Position numbers and translations under genes: made by a program
The notes under the pieces: generated by a model
What the model saw: the letters and a program-made list of their open reading frames with translations, nothing else
Database searches by the model: none
Told to the model about the DNA's origin: nothing
Shown: positions 23,957-33,251 of the stretch, piece after piece
How the letters are laid out: every line of letters begins with the position of its first letter
How positions within the stretch are numbered: position 1 is the stretch's first letter
Assembly: GCA_023247445.1 (NCBI GenBank)
Contig: JAHFGL010000024.1
Coordinates: forward strand, 1 to 36,440
Length of the DNA: 36,440 nucleotides
Source of the DNA: Candidatus Omnitrophota bacterium
Lineage (GTDB): Bacteria; Omnitrophota; Gorgyraeia; Zapsychrales; Zapsychraceae
Direction: 5' to 3'

Positions 23957-26900
23957 TTATTTCGCATCAGAAGTTACAGCTGGAGTTTTATCAGTGGCAG
24001 GTGCTGGAGGTTGTGCTGGTGCTACTTCCTTTGTTTTTTCACCTTCTGGGACGACAACAATAGGACGATCAGCCAAGGACATTAAGAAGTTGCGTAACAC
24101 GCGAATTTGTTCATGCTCATCGCCGCCTAAAATGTCTTTAGGTCCCGCGTTATCAAAATCATTAGGGTCAAAGAAAGTTGGCATCTTAGTCCCAGGCAAT
24201 ACATCTTGAGGATTTGTAATCCATTTAATGATCCAGTCAGGCTTTAAACGATTTTTGGCCAATGCAAGATTTGGAGCTAAAACTTCCGCGTCACCTTTTG
24301 GCACAATGTTTCCAACAACATGGCATTTCATACAGTCCAGGCCATCTGGTGAGAATAATTTTTGCCCTGCTTTGTATTCTTCTTCAGTTAATGATACATT
24401 CGCTTTGTCCATAAAAGGAAAATCTTCTTTATCAAGGGCATTAAAATATTTAATTAACGCGTTTAAATGAGAAGCATTAAAGCTATAGGTGGGCATGCGA
24501 ACCTTAAGCCATGGACGAATTGTCACAGGCTCATGCAAGAATTCAAATAACCATTGTGTCTGAACTTTTTTCCCTTCGCCTTCTAAATTGGGCGGACTAA
24601 AGTTGGATGCCATGATTGTTGCCTTGGCTTCATCACGGTTGTCATATTTCTTTAACCATTCTTTAACACTTGGGGCGATAGCACCACCTTCTCCACTAAT
24701 AATATGACATCCTTGGCAATTAAGCTGACGGATAATTTTTTCGCCTTTTTCAATATACAGATTTTCTGGCGTTCGTGGTTTAATTTTATTGACCACGGTT
24801 TTATTTTTTGTAAACCCAACAATGGCTGTTGTAATAGCCTCCGCTTCTTCTTCGGTAAAATTAAAATTAGGCATGATGAGTTTATCGTTTGCTTCTTTAA
24901 TTTTGCCTTGGTCAAAGATTCGCGGATTCTTAAGCTTTTGCATAAACCATGCTTCTTTACTGTGATCGATGTGAATGAATCCAAAATCTAACTTTGACGC
25001 TGATTTACTTCCTTCTTCAGTTAATTCCGCGCCGATGGGCTTCGCACTTTCAAAACCTTTGATGTTATGACAGGCGTAGCAACCGTAATGACCAACTAAT
25101 TTTTCACCCGCAAAAACTAATTTTTGATCAAGGTTCATTGACGCTAACTTTTTCACAGCGACCTGCATTGGATCAATTTTTTTAAGAAAATCTAAGGCAA
25201 TATCATCAATGATTTTTTCGTTAACCGGAGCAATGGGTTTCTTATCAAACTTCTCGGCCTTATCTTCTGACAAATATTGCGCAATGTCCGCCGCCTCCTG
25301 ATCACTTAAACGCAAGTTAGGCATTCGCGTTTGTGGATGATAACGATTTGGATCCTTTAGCCAACTATAAATCCATTCTTTTGATGTTTTACTTCCTAGC
25401 CCAATAAGATTTGGTCCATGTTCGCGATGAAGGTTTTCAGCGTTTCGTGCTTGATCCGTTTTTTGTGGCTGCACTTGATGACAGGCGAAACAACCAATCG
25501 AACTGACAAGCTCTTCTCCTTTTTTCACATCACCAACAAGTGGAATCGGATCTTTTTTGTATTCCGTTGTATTGGCCAAGAGAAACTGAGTAATCGCATG
25601 AATTTCTTGTTCACCGCGCTGATGCGAGGCGGGATCATTATTATTCGATTGATCAAAAAAGGCTGGCATCCATGTATTGTGACGGAAAGATTTGGGATCT
25701 TCAATCCAACGATAAATCCATTCAGCTGAAGTTTTCGATGATAATTTTGTTAAGTCAGGACCTGACTTGGGCCAATCCTTGTATTTATCAATGGTGTGGC
25801 AGTTATAACATCCAGCGCGCTCAATAAGCGCTAAACCAAAATTTAATTTTTTCGCCCCTTTAATTGTTTCTTGTCCTGCGTGACATTTAAAACAACCAGC
25901 TTCAACATATTGTTTGGCCAGCATCGGTTCTTCCCAATGATGGAATTCCTGCCAATTATATTTTTTGGTCCATTCTTTCTTTTGTTCTTCAGATGATGGC
26001 GTATGAACTGCTGACAAAAAGCCTGTGCCTCGGCCTCGACCACCATGGCAAACGGTACAACCAAATTCTTCGATGGGATGCGCAGAATCTTTCCCTAAAT
26101 AGAGCTCAAGATTGGGATGTGTTCGATAGGGCTGAGCAGCATTTTTGTAGTCAGGGTTACTGATTCCTAAATGGCAGCTGATGCAGCGGTCCACTTTGGG
26201 AACTTGTTTAAAATTGACGTCATCGGTTATATCAGCCAGAACAATCTGTTCGATTTTAACACTGGGGTTGGCCAGATCAATAACCGGTAAATCGCGAACC
26301 AAGCTCGCCATTTGACTAGACAGGCTTTTTTTAGTGTCATCGATTTTGCCAAGTTTGCGTTCAAGAATGCTCGTCTGCTTCGTGAATGTTTTTAGTTTTC
26401 GTTGTAAGTCTTTTAATTGTTGGCCGCAACTTTCGATGGTTTTATTTTTTTCATTGATCGCCTCGGCCGATTGCTCAACCTGGGCTTTTAAATTGGTTGC
26501 TTCGCTAAGAAGCTTTTCATATTCTTGCCGGGATTTCTCGCTATGTTTTGGATCATGAGCTTTAGCCTCTTCGTAGCGAAACCGTGCCGCATCAAGCGTC
26601 GCATTGGTAAATTTTAGTTTCTGTTCAGAAAGTGTATTGGCGGTTGTGAGTGTCTTTATTTCATTTTCAAAATTTTTGAAATTTGTGCATTTCCCATCAA
26701 AATCTTTTTGTGCGGCTTTAATTTCTTTTAATAAAAATTGATATTCTTCGCTACTTTCTAGCTTATGCGAAGCCTCGTCATACTTGGTCCTTGCTTTTTC
26801 AACTTCGTAGGCTTTAAATTGTTTTTGATAATCCTTCCATTGGCGAGAATAATCTTTTAAAAACAATGATCCTAAAGAAAATAACAGAATCAATGACGCG

Positions 26901-26959
26901 ATGGCAAAGATAAAGTGCAGACTGTTAAGATTATAATGACTTTCGGGTTGTTTACTCAC
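23957..26959 (-). CDS. Membrane-anchored octahaem cytochrome c with coiled-coil stalk
   Basis: The 1000-residue protein starts with one membrane helix (about 13-34) and a long coiled coil (about 38-220). It then has eight CxxCH haem sites: C259, C301, C356, C384, C490, C627, C748 and C876. The first three are closely spaced, as in multihaem cytochromes. The remaining five are separated by about 100-140 residues, and each has a possible methionine ligand downstream (MPAFF, RMPNL, IMPNF, RMPTY, KMPTFF at about 431, 546, 696, 822 and 926), as in class I domains. The tail is proline/alanine rich. It lies eight bases after the cytochrome b C-half gene, so it should replace cytochrome c1/f and carry electrons outward to the oxidase. 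This function is inferred from context. Confidence 0.93.
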   Translation of the reverse strand: MSKQPESHYNLNSLHFIFAIASLILLFSLGSLFLKDYSRQWKDYQKQFKAYEVEKARTKYDEASHKLESSEEYQFLLKEIKAAQKDFDGKCTNFKNFENEIKTLTTANTLSEQKLKFTNATLDAARFRYEEAKAHDPKHSEKSRQEYEKLLSEATNLKAQVEQSAEAINEKNKTIESCGQQLKDLQRKLKTFTKQTSILERKLGKIDDTKKSLSSQMASLVRDLPVIDLANPSVKIEQIVLADITDDVNFKQVPKVDRCISCHLGISNPDYKNAAQPYRTHPNLELYLGKDSAHPIEEFGCTVCHGGRGRGTGFLSAVHTPSSEEQKKEWTKKYNWQEFHHWEEPMLAKQYVEAGCFKCHAGQETIKGAKKLNFGLALIERAGCYNCHTIDKYKDWPKSGPDLTKLSSKTSAEWIYRWIEDPKSFRHNTWMPAFFDQSNNNDPASHQRGEQEIHAITQFLLANTTEYKKDPIPLVGDVKKGEELVSSIGCFACHQVQPQKTDQARNAENLHREHGPNLIGLGSKTSKEWIYSWLKDPNRYHPQTRMPNLRLSDQEAADIAQYLSEDKAEKFDKKPIAPVNEKIIDDIALDFLKKIDPMQVAVKKLASMNLDQKLVFAGEKLVGHYGCYACHNIKGFESAKPIGAELTEEGSKSASKLDFGFIHIDHSKEAWFMQKLKNPRIFDQGKIKEANDKLIMPNFNFTEEEAEAITTAIVGFTKNKTVVNKIKPRTPENLYIEKGEKIIRQLNCQGCHIISGEGGAIAPSVKEWLKKYDNRDEAKATIMASNFSPPNLEGEGKKVQTQWLFEFLHEPVTIRPWLKVRMPTYSFNASHLNALIKYFNALDKEDFPFMDKANVSLTEEEYKAGQKLFSPDGLDCMKCHVVGNIVPKGDAEVLAPNLALAKNRLKPDWIIKWITNPQDVLPGTKMPTFFDPNDFDNAGPKDILGGDEHEQIRVLRNFLMSLADRPIVVVPEGEKTKEVAPAQPPAPATDKTPAVTSDAK

Positions 26960-26967
26960 ACGTGTCC

Positions 26968-28083
26968 TTATATATTGAAGAAGAATTCGGGAATCGCAAT
27001 AATATACTTAATGTTAAAGCCCCAGCGCAAATACATCTTGATCGGCAGGCTAATCGCCAGAAGTAAAAACACAATAAAAATGCTATAGCGAACCGGTCCT
27101 AACCTTTGGTATACATCTTTTAAAAATGTTTTGGCTAAAATAAGTGGAATTAAACCAAAATAAATTCCCATTACAATAAAACCTCCCGCTTCGCGTAAGA
27201 AAATATTCTCGGGCAATGGACGCTTGAGGATTATCATATAAATTAATTCAGAAAGATTAAGGTTTGTTAAGGCAACAAGTTTATGGGGGTCCCAATATTC
27301 AAAGGGTCCAAAGAAGTTCCAGTTAGGGCCACGTAAAAATGTCCCTGTTGAAATTAAAAATATCCAAAGAACAAGCCAGAAAAATAAGAAAATCGACACA
27401 GCCATTTTTCGATCTTTAACGCTATAGTAGCCACAACCTTTGGGATTATTATCAAGAAAAGGTATCGCCATAAATCCTAAGATAATAACCGTGGGGAAAA
27501 CGACCCCAGCAATCCAAGGATCAAAATAGACTAGCATTTCCTGTAACCCCAAGAAATACCAGGGTGCCTTCGAAGGATTAGGTGAAACGGTTGGATTGGC
27601 TGGTTCCTCAAGTGGTGCGCCAAGACCGATGGCCCATACCAAAAGAAGCGCCGAAATTACGACAAGGGCGATTAATTCAATATAAACTAAATCTGGCCAG
27701 ACTAAAACTTTTTCTTTGGCATCATCCGCCTCAGCGGGAGGCTTGCCTTCTTCGATACGTTTATCATTCTCCCAGGCTTGCTTTAAACTTAGCCACAGGA
27801 AAAAAACAACCAAAAATAGAAGTCCAACAATGGGAACATTGTCGGGTTTAATAACGATCAGACGAAAATTATCATCGCTTAATCCAAACGCGAAAAATAA
27901 AATCATAACGACAAAAATGCCAATGCCGCCATTCTTGGTCCATAATTTATTAAGGCCTAACTTTTTACTTGCTTTGTAAAACCAATCATTGGGGGGAAAT
28001 AAAAAGAAGAATACCAAGAGAATGGCTGTAAACATTATCTCTGGTGCGCAAGCTGCGTTAATAATTGCTTTAAGTGATTCCAT
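26968..28083 (-). CDS. Cytochrome b C-terminal half (subunit-IV-like), extended
   Basis: The core matches subunit IV of b6f complexes: helix E (VWPDLVYIELIALVV, about 128-150), the quinol-site segment KAPWYFLGLQEML (A173-Y176 in place of PEWY) and helix F. At 371 residues it is more than twice the size of plant subunit IV. About 125 N-terminal residues with three further helices precede the core. About 160 C-terminal residues with more helices follow, including the FFGPFEYWDPHK segment. It holds no b-haem histidines, in keeping with the split type. It is encoded five bases after the N-half gene and just before the octahaem cytochrome. The quinone is probably menaquinone, inferred only from the lost glutamate. 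Confidence 0.9.
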   Translation of the reverse strand: MESLKAIINAACAPEIMFTAILLVFFFLFPPNDWFYKASKKLGLNKLWTKNGGIGIFVVMILFFAFGLSDDNFRLIVIKPDNVPIVGLLFLVVFFLWLSLKQAWENDKRIEEGKPPAEADDAKEKVLVWPDLVYIELIALVVISALLLVWAIGLGAPLEEPANPTVSPNPSKAPWYFLGLQEMLVYFDPWIAGVVFPTVIILGFMAIPFLDNNPKGCGYYSVKDRKMAVSIFLFFWLVLWIFLISTGTFLRGPNWNFFGPFEYWDPHKLVALTNLNLSELIYMIILKRPLPENIFLREAGGFIVMGIYFGLIPLILAKTFLKDVYQRLGPVRYSIFIVFLLLAISLPIKMYLRWGFNIKYIIAIPEFFFNI

Positions 28084-28088
28084 AAATT

Positions 28089-28883
28089 TTAAGTTGGCCC
28101 CGAAATCCCGCCGTCTTTTCTAACACGCCAGAAGTGAACAATCATAAAAATCATAATAACAAAAGGTAACCCAATGCAATGTAAGACATAAAATCGTAGT
28201 AGCGCCCCTTCCCCGACAAATCGTCCACCGAGCATGGCAAACCGCGCGTCACTGGCGGCATGAACAAAATTAACATCGCCGATGGCAAGTAATGATGCGC
28301 CAGGACCAGATGCCCCTAATAGCGGTGTTGCGCCGGCCATGTTGGATCCAACCGTGATCGCCCAAATTGCAAGCTGATCCCAAGGAAGCAAATATCCGGT
28401 AAAACTCATAAGCATCGTCAAAACCAAAAGAATAACCCCAACCATCCAATTAAATTCACGGGGCGGTTTATACGATCCCGTCATAAAAACGCGAAACATG
28501 TGCAGCCAAACGGTGATGACCATTAAATGCGCGCCCCAACGATGGATTTCGCGCATAAGACCAAGTGGTACTTGTTCACTTAAATCAATGATATCGCCAT
28601 AGGCATATTCAACCGTTGGGCGATAATAAAACATCAGTAAAATTCCTGTAATCGTTAAGACCAAAAATACAAAAAAGGATAAGCCGCCCATGCACCAGGT
28701 GTATTTAACTTTGACGGCATGTTTAGGAAGACGGATCGGATGTAAGTGCAGAAAAACATTATTGAGCGTAACAAGGATGCGCTGTTTATGGGTGGAAATG
28801 GGTGCCCCACCGGTACGAAAGATCGCGCGATACAATTGTGTTTTTTTAAAATTCTCTAAAAATTTATTATTGCCTTCACTCAT
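28089..28883 (-). CDS. Cytochrome b N-terminal half (b6-like)
   Basis: The 264-residue protein carries both b haems of the complex. Ligands are H114 and H128 in helix B ([19 protein letters not shown], 13 residues between) and H235 and H250 in helix D (14 between, as in b6). The b6-type cysteine for an extra covalent haem (c_n/c_i) is present as C64 in YTWCMGG, aligned with FYCLGG of plant b6. A roughly 20-residue insert lies between helices C and D ([17 protein letters not shown]). About 50 polar N-terminal residues precede helix A. The ATG follows a palindromic repeat that separates it from the Rieske gene. The fold call is firm; the presence of the extra haem is inferred. Confidence 0.95.
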   Translation of the reverse strand: MSEGNNKFLENFKKTQLYRAIFRTGGAPISTHKQRILVTLNNVFLHLHPIRLPKHAVKVKYTWCMGGLSFFVFLVLTITGILLMFYYRPTVEYAYGDIIDLSEQVPLGLMREIHRWGAHLMVITVWLHMFRVFMTGSYKPPREFNWMVGVILLVLTMLMSFTGYLLPWDQLAIWAITVGSNMAGATPLLGASGPGASLLAIGDVNFVHAASDARFAMLGGRFVGEGALLRFYVLHCIGLPFVIMIFMIVHFWRVRKDGGISGPT

Positions 28884-28903
28884 GTATTCCTCTTTAGTAA
28901 TTT

Positions 28904-28971
28904 GTCATCCTGAGCGTAAGCGAAGGATCGCTTAAGAGATCCTTCAGTCGCTTTCGCTCCTTCAGGATGAC
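28904..28971. repeat. Palindromic repeat family A, copy 3
   Basis: This is a 68-bp near-perfect palindrome from GTCATCCTGAGCGTAAGCGA to CGCTCCTTCAGGATGAC. It is inserted between the Rieske stop (28982) and the cytochrome b start (28883) in the bc operon, ending about 20 bases before the cytochrome b start. It may alter the relative output of the two genes. Confidence 0.88.
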
Positions 28972-28981
28972 GGTATCAATT

Positions 28982-29542
28982 TTATACACTCAAATACGAT
29001 TCCGGATCCGACCACTCCCCTTTTTCCTGCTGGAATTTTTTTGTTTTATCGATAAAGATTTCACCATCATCAGTCAAGGTGATTTTATATCGTTCCAGCG
29101 GCCGTGGGGCTGGCCCTTCAAAATTAATTCCTGTTTTATAAAATCCACTTCCATGACAGGGACATTTAAATTTATTTTCATTACCCATCCAATTGGGCGT
29201 ACACCCTAAGTGAGTACAAAAAGTCGCAAGCACATAAATTTTTTCCGTATCACGGACAATCCACGCCCCATGCTTATCCTTAAACCTTTCTGAAACTTCA
29301 CCAATTGTATATTCATCAGGATAACCAGCTAGGAAGCTTTGTTTTGGCTCAAATAAAACATTTGGGAAAAGATAGCGCATGATCATCGCGCCATAACCGC
29401 CCAAAACAGCCACAAATGCGCCCCAACCAATAACCGACCATTTGATAAAAGATCGACGATCCATTGGTTCGTTTAAACTAACAGGCTTCGGTGGTGTTGT
29501 TTGAGCTGGTTGATTGGAAGGTTTTTGTATTGGGTCGCTCAT
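28982..29542 (-). CDS. Rieske iron-sulfur protein
   Basis: The 186-residue protein has a proline-rich cytoplasmic N-terminus. A twin-arginine-like motif DRRSFIKW (28-35) comes before a single membrane helix (about 37-57), and the Rieske domain follows. The [2Fe-2S] ligands are C109 and H111 in CTHLGC and C127 and H130 in CPCHGSGF; C114 and C129 can form the stabilising disulfide. This protein takes one electron from quinol and passes it to the cytochrome c subunit. It lies six bases after the HEAT gene. Tat-dependent insertion is expected from the motif. Length and ligands are normal. Confidence 0.96.
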   Translation of the reverse strand: MSDPIQKPSNQPAQTTPPKPVSLNEPMDRRSFIKWSVIGWGAFVAVLGGYGAMIMRYLFPNVLFEPKQSFLAGYPDEYTIGEVSERFKDKHGAWIVRDTEKIYVLATFCTHLGCTPNWMGNENKFKCPCHGSGFYKTGINFEGPAPRPLERYKITLTDDGEIFIDKTKKFQQEKGEWSDPESYLSV

Positions 29543-29548
29543 AAAAAG

Positions 29549-30409
29549 TTATTTTAGAATTTTTAACGCTGCTGATCGAATTTTCATATTTTGATCAGTT
29601 CGAGATAATTCTTCAATGCGTTTAGTTAAATCGGAATCCTGTAAATGCGTTATTGCTTCAAGCGTTGTTAACATCAAATTTGTTTGTTCGTCCATATCTA
29701 CTTCAGAAAACTTTGATAAATAATCACGGTTGAGTAATTGTAGCAAAGTTTGTTTTCCTGAATTATCCCCTAATTGCGCCAGCGATATCGCGGCCCCCCA
29801 CTCTACATTTGGTTCAGGGTCAGCTAACGCCTTGATTAAAATATTTTTTGATTCACCATCCCCAATATTACCAAGGGCAACGACGGCTGTCGAACGTATA
29901 CGCGCATTGGGATGATCCACATAAGGATTAATCGCTTCCAGTGCTTCTTTGTCTTTGAGCATTCCTAGGGCATAAATTAAAGCCGCCAGATTTTCTTCTT
30001 TTTCGTCAACTAGCCCGTTAATTAAAGGTTTAACAAATTCCTTTTTGCCCGTACGCCCCATGGCCAGGGCCAAGTACTGACGAACGCGATTATCATCGGT
30101 TGTTGCGTGCTCAAAGGTGCTGATAAGCTCATCATAAAAATTTTCCTGTTTTGGCAAGAGTTTTGGATTGGCCAAAATTTTTGATAATTCAAACGCGGCT
30201 TGCCAGCGCTTAGTGCTTCCACCAATTTTGACATCATTTAAATAATCTTTGGCAGTTCTTTTTTCTTGCGTCAAAAGATTAATGGCGGCAAAAAGCATCA
30301 CACAAAAAACAGCAATTAGAAATGGTATGATAAAGAACGAATGAACAATAACACTAAAAAATGATTTTTTTTCTTCGTCTTTCTGCGCTTCGATTTGTTC
30401 CGTAGTCAT
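29549..30409 (-). CDS. Membrane-anchored HEAT-repeat protein of the bc operon
   Basis: The 286-residue protein has a short charged start, one membrane helix (about 17-46) and then about 240 residues of helical HEAT-like repeats. Examples are VRQYLALAMGRTGKKE, NLAALIYALGMLKDKE, IRSTAVVALGNIGDGE and VEWGAAISLAQLGDNS. Such repeats are protein-docking surfaces and carry no cofactor. The gene is first in the bc block and six bases before the Rieske gene, so it is probably an assembly factor or accessory subunit facing the outside. A likely promoter lies almost directly on its start codon. The repeat assignment is clear; the role is inferred. Confidence 0.82.
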   Translation of the reverse strand: MTTEQIEAQKDEEKKSFFSVIVHSFFIIPFLIAVFCVMLFAAINLLTQEKRTAKDYLNDVKIGGSTKRWQAAFELSKILANPKLLPKQENFYDELISTFEHATTDDNRVRQYLALAMGRTGKKEFVKPLINGLVDEKEENLAALIYALGMLKDKEALEAINPYVDHPNARIRSTAVVALGNIGDGESKNILIKALADPEPNVEWGAAISLAQLGDNSGKQTLLQLLNRDYLSKFSEVDMDEQTNLMLTTLEAITHLQDSDLTKRIEELSRTDQNMKIRSAALKILK

Positions 30410-30422
30410 TAAATTCTAACCA

Positions 30423-30450
30423 ATTATAACAATCAATATTTTTATACAAA
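30423..30450 (-). promoter_or_regulatory. Candidate promoter of the bc operon
   Basis: On the reverse strand TTTGTA (30450-30445), a 16-base spacer and a perfect TATAAT (30428-30423) lie 13 bases before the HEAT start codon. The 5' UTR would be only about seven bases. The -35 box is poor, so read-through from the atp operon may contribute as well. Confidence 0.5.
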
Positions 30451-30470
30451 GGTATTTTTGATAATTTTTT

Positions 30471-30495
30471 TAGTGGTTCGACAAGCTCACCACTA
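30471..30495. repeat. Short palindrome overlapping the atpC stop codon
   Basis: TAGTGGT (30471-30477) and ACCACTA (30489-30495) flank TCGACAAGCTC. The atpC stop (TAG on the minus strand) is formed by the last three bases of this palindrome. The core GTGGTTCGACAAGCTCACCAC resembles a common bacterial dispersed palindrome. No U-tract follows on the minus strand. Confidence 0.68.
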
Positions 30496-30770
30496 GTTTA
30501 GTTTGTTCATTTCGGTTGGCGTCGCGTTACTTGCTAAAATCAGAACCTGATTATTTTTAGCGACTTCCAGAATACCGGAATCAATCGCAAAATATTTTTG
30601 CTCAGTATTTTTTTTGATTTGAATAACACCTTTTTTAAGAATCGATATCATGGGGGTGTGGTGTGCAAAGACACCAAAGAATCCCTCCTGTCCAGGGGCG
30701 GTTAAGGATTCAATTTGGTCATCAAAAACTTTTCCACTGGGTGTAACGATGGAACATTGATAGGTTCGCA

Positions 30771-30771
<1 letters not shown>
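30493..30771 (-). CDS. atpC: ATP synthase epsilon subunit, short form
   Basis: The 92 residues cover the N-terminal beta-sandwich of epsilon (SIVTPSGKVFDDQIESL, GQEGFFGVFAHHTPMISIL, AIDSGILEVAKNNQVLILA). The usual C-terminal helical hairpin of about 40-50 residues, which regulates ATPase activity, is missing. Short epsilon subunits exist naturally, for example in green sulfur bacteria. Here, however, the stop codon falls inside a palindromic repeat, so truncation by the repeat is possible. The ATG overlaps the atpD stop. The protein should still couple F1 to the c-ring but lacks the hairpin brake. Confidence 0.93.
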
Positions 30772-32186
<1,415 letters not shown>

Positions 32187-32201
32187 TCAGTTCTCCTTTT
32201 A

Positions 32202-33071
32202 TTACTTTAAAGCTTCTGCACCTGAAACAATTTCAATCAATTCTTTGGTGATGCTCGCCTGACGAGCACGATTACGTAGTAGTGTGTTTCGATCAATTAA
32301 ATCTGACGCATTCTTTGTCGCATTATCCATCGCTGACATTCGAGCGCCATGCTCCCCTGCTGAATTTTCAAGTAACGCAAAATAAATTTTGAAATATAAA
32401 AAATGTGGAATTAAAAATCCGAGTAATTCTTTCTCTTTAGGCTCAAAGACATAAGGAGTTCTTTTGGCAACCGTTTCTTTAACTAAGGCCGTTGGGTCAA
32501 TCGGTAAAATTTTTTCAAAAACAGTCTTTTGGGAAATCGGGCTCAAGAAATGATTGTAAACAATAAAAATATCACTATATTCACCGGTGATAAACGATTG
32601 GCTTAAATCATTGCCTATACGCACGGCATTATCAAATTTTGGACTAATCGTCACATTCTCATAATTTAATTTAAGCGTAAAACGGCGCTTTAAAAACATA
32701 AATCCTTTTTTCCCGCAGCAGCTGACATCAATTTGAGAATATTTTTCTTTGTTTTCACTGACCCATAACATAACTTGCTTCGTGGCATTTGTATTAAAGG
32801 CCCCGCATAATCCACGATCAGAAGTAACAACAAGAATTAAGGCTTTTTTCGTTGTGTCATTAATTTTTAAAAGTGGATGTGAGGCTGATTCTGCTGAGGC
32901 TGAAATACGTGAAATCATTGAGGTGATATCTTGCGCATAAAGTTTGGCATTGACCTGGGCCTGCTGCGCGCGGCGCAGCTTACTTGCCGAGACCATCTTC
33001 ATAGTCTTGGTAATCTTCTTTGTATTTTTAAGACTTTTTAACTTAACGTTGTATTCTTTGATGGTTGGCAT
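32202..33071 (-). CDS. atpG: ATP synthase gamma subunit
   Basis: The 289-residue rotor shaft of F1 has the usual long N-terminal helix (KKITKTMKMVSASKLRRAQ) and the C-terminal helix with EHGARMSAMDNATKNASDLI and the RNRARQASITKELIEIVSGAEAL end. The central Rossmann-like part includes TSDRGLCGAFN. It should couple catalysis to c-ring rotation. It is separated from atpA by a 180-base gap filled with a composite repeat; its ATG is preceded only by an AT-rich tract with no clear Shine-Dalgarno. Confidence 0.97.
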   Translation of the reverse strand: MPTIKEYNVKLKSLKNTKKITKTMKMVSASKLRRAQQAQVNAKLYAQDITSMISRISASAESASHPLLKINDTTKKALILVVTSDRGLCGAFNTNATKQVMLWVSENKEKYSQIDVSCCGKKGFMFLKRRFTLKLNYENVTISPKFDNAVRIGNDLSQSFITGEYSDIFIVYNHFLSPISQKTVFEKILPIDPTALVKETVAKRTPYVFEPKEKELLGFLIPHFLYFKIYFALLENSAGEHGARMSAMDNATKNASDLIDRNTLLRNRARQASITKELIEIVSGAEALK

Positions 33072-33083
33072 ATATTTTTGTCT

Positions 33084-33244
33084 GTCATCCTGAGTCCCGT
33101 AGGGACGAAGGATCTCAACATTTCTTAAATTACTTTGAGATTCTTCGCACCAACTTTCCTTTAAATATTTTAGATGAAGTTGGTACGTACTGACTTCATC
33201 TAAATATAAATATTGAAAAGTCAGTACGCTACGCTCAGAATGAC
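33084..33244. repeat. Composite palindromic repeat family A, copy 4, with two nested hairpins
   Basis: The outer ends GTCATCCTGAG (33084) and CTCAGAATGAC (to 33244) match family A, but the element is about 161 bp instead of 68-86. Inside are two further hairpins: ACCAAC/GTTGGT (33149-33184) and a perfect 11-bp stem CGTACTGACTT/AAGTCAGTACG (33186-33228). The two hairpins share a TTTAGATGAAGT-like block in opposite orientation. The likeliest reading is one small palindrome inserted into another. It lies inside the ATP synthase operon. Confidence 0.82.
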
Positions 33245-33251
33245 GATATAA

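Noticed and set aside
26968-28883. Cytochrome b apparently broken by a frameshift
   Set aside because: Two separate genes with a five-base gap match the natural b6/subunit IV split, and both have proper starts and ends.
30471-30495. Intrinsic terminator of the atp operon
   Set aside because: On the minus strand the hairpin is followed by A residues, not U, so it is recorded as a repeat only.
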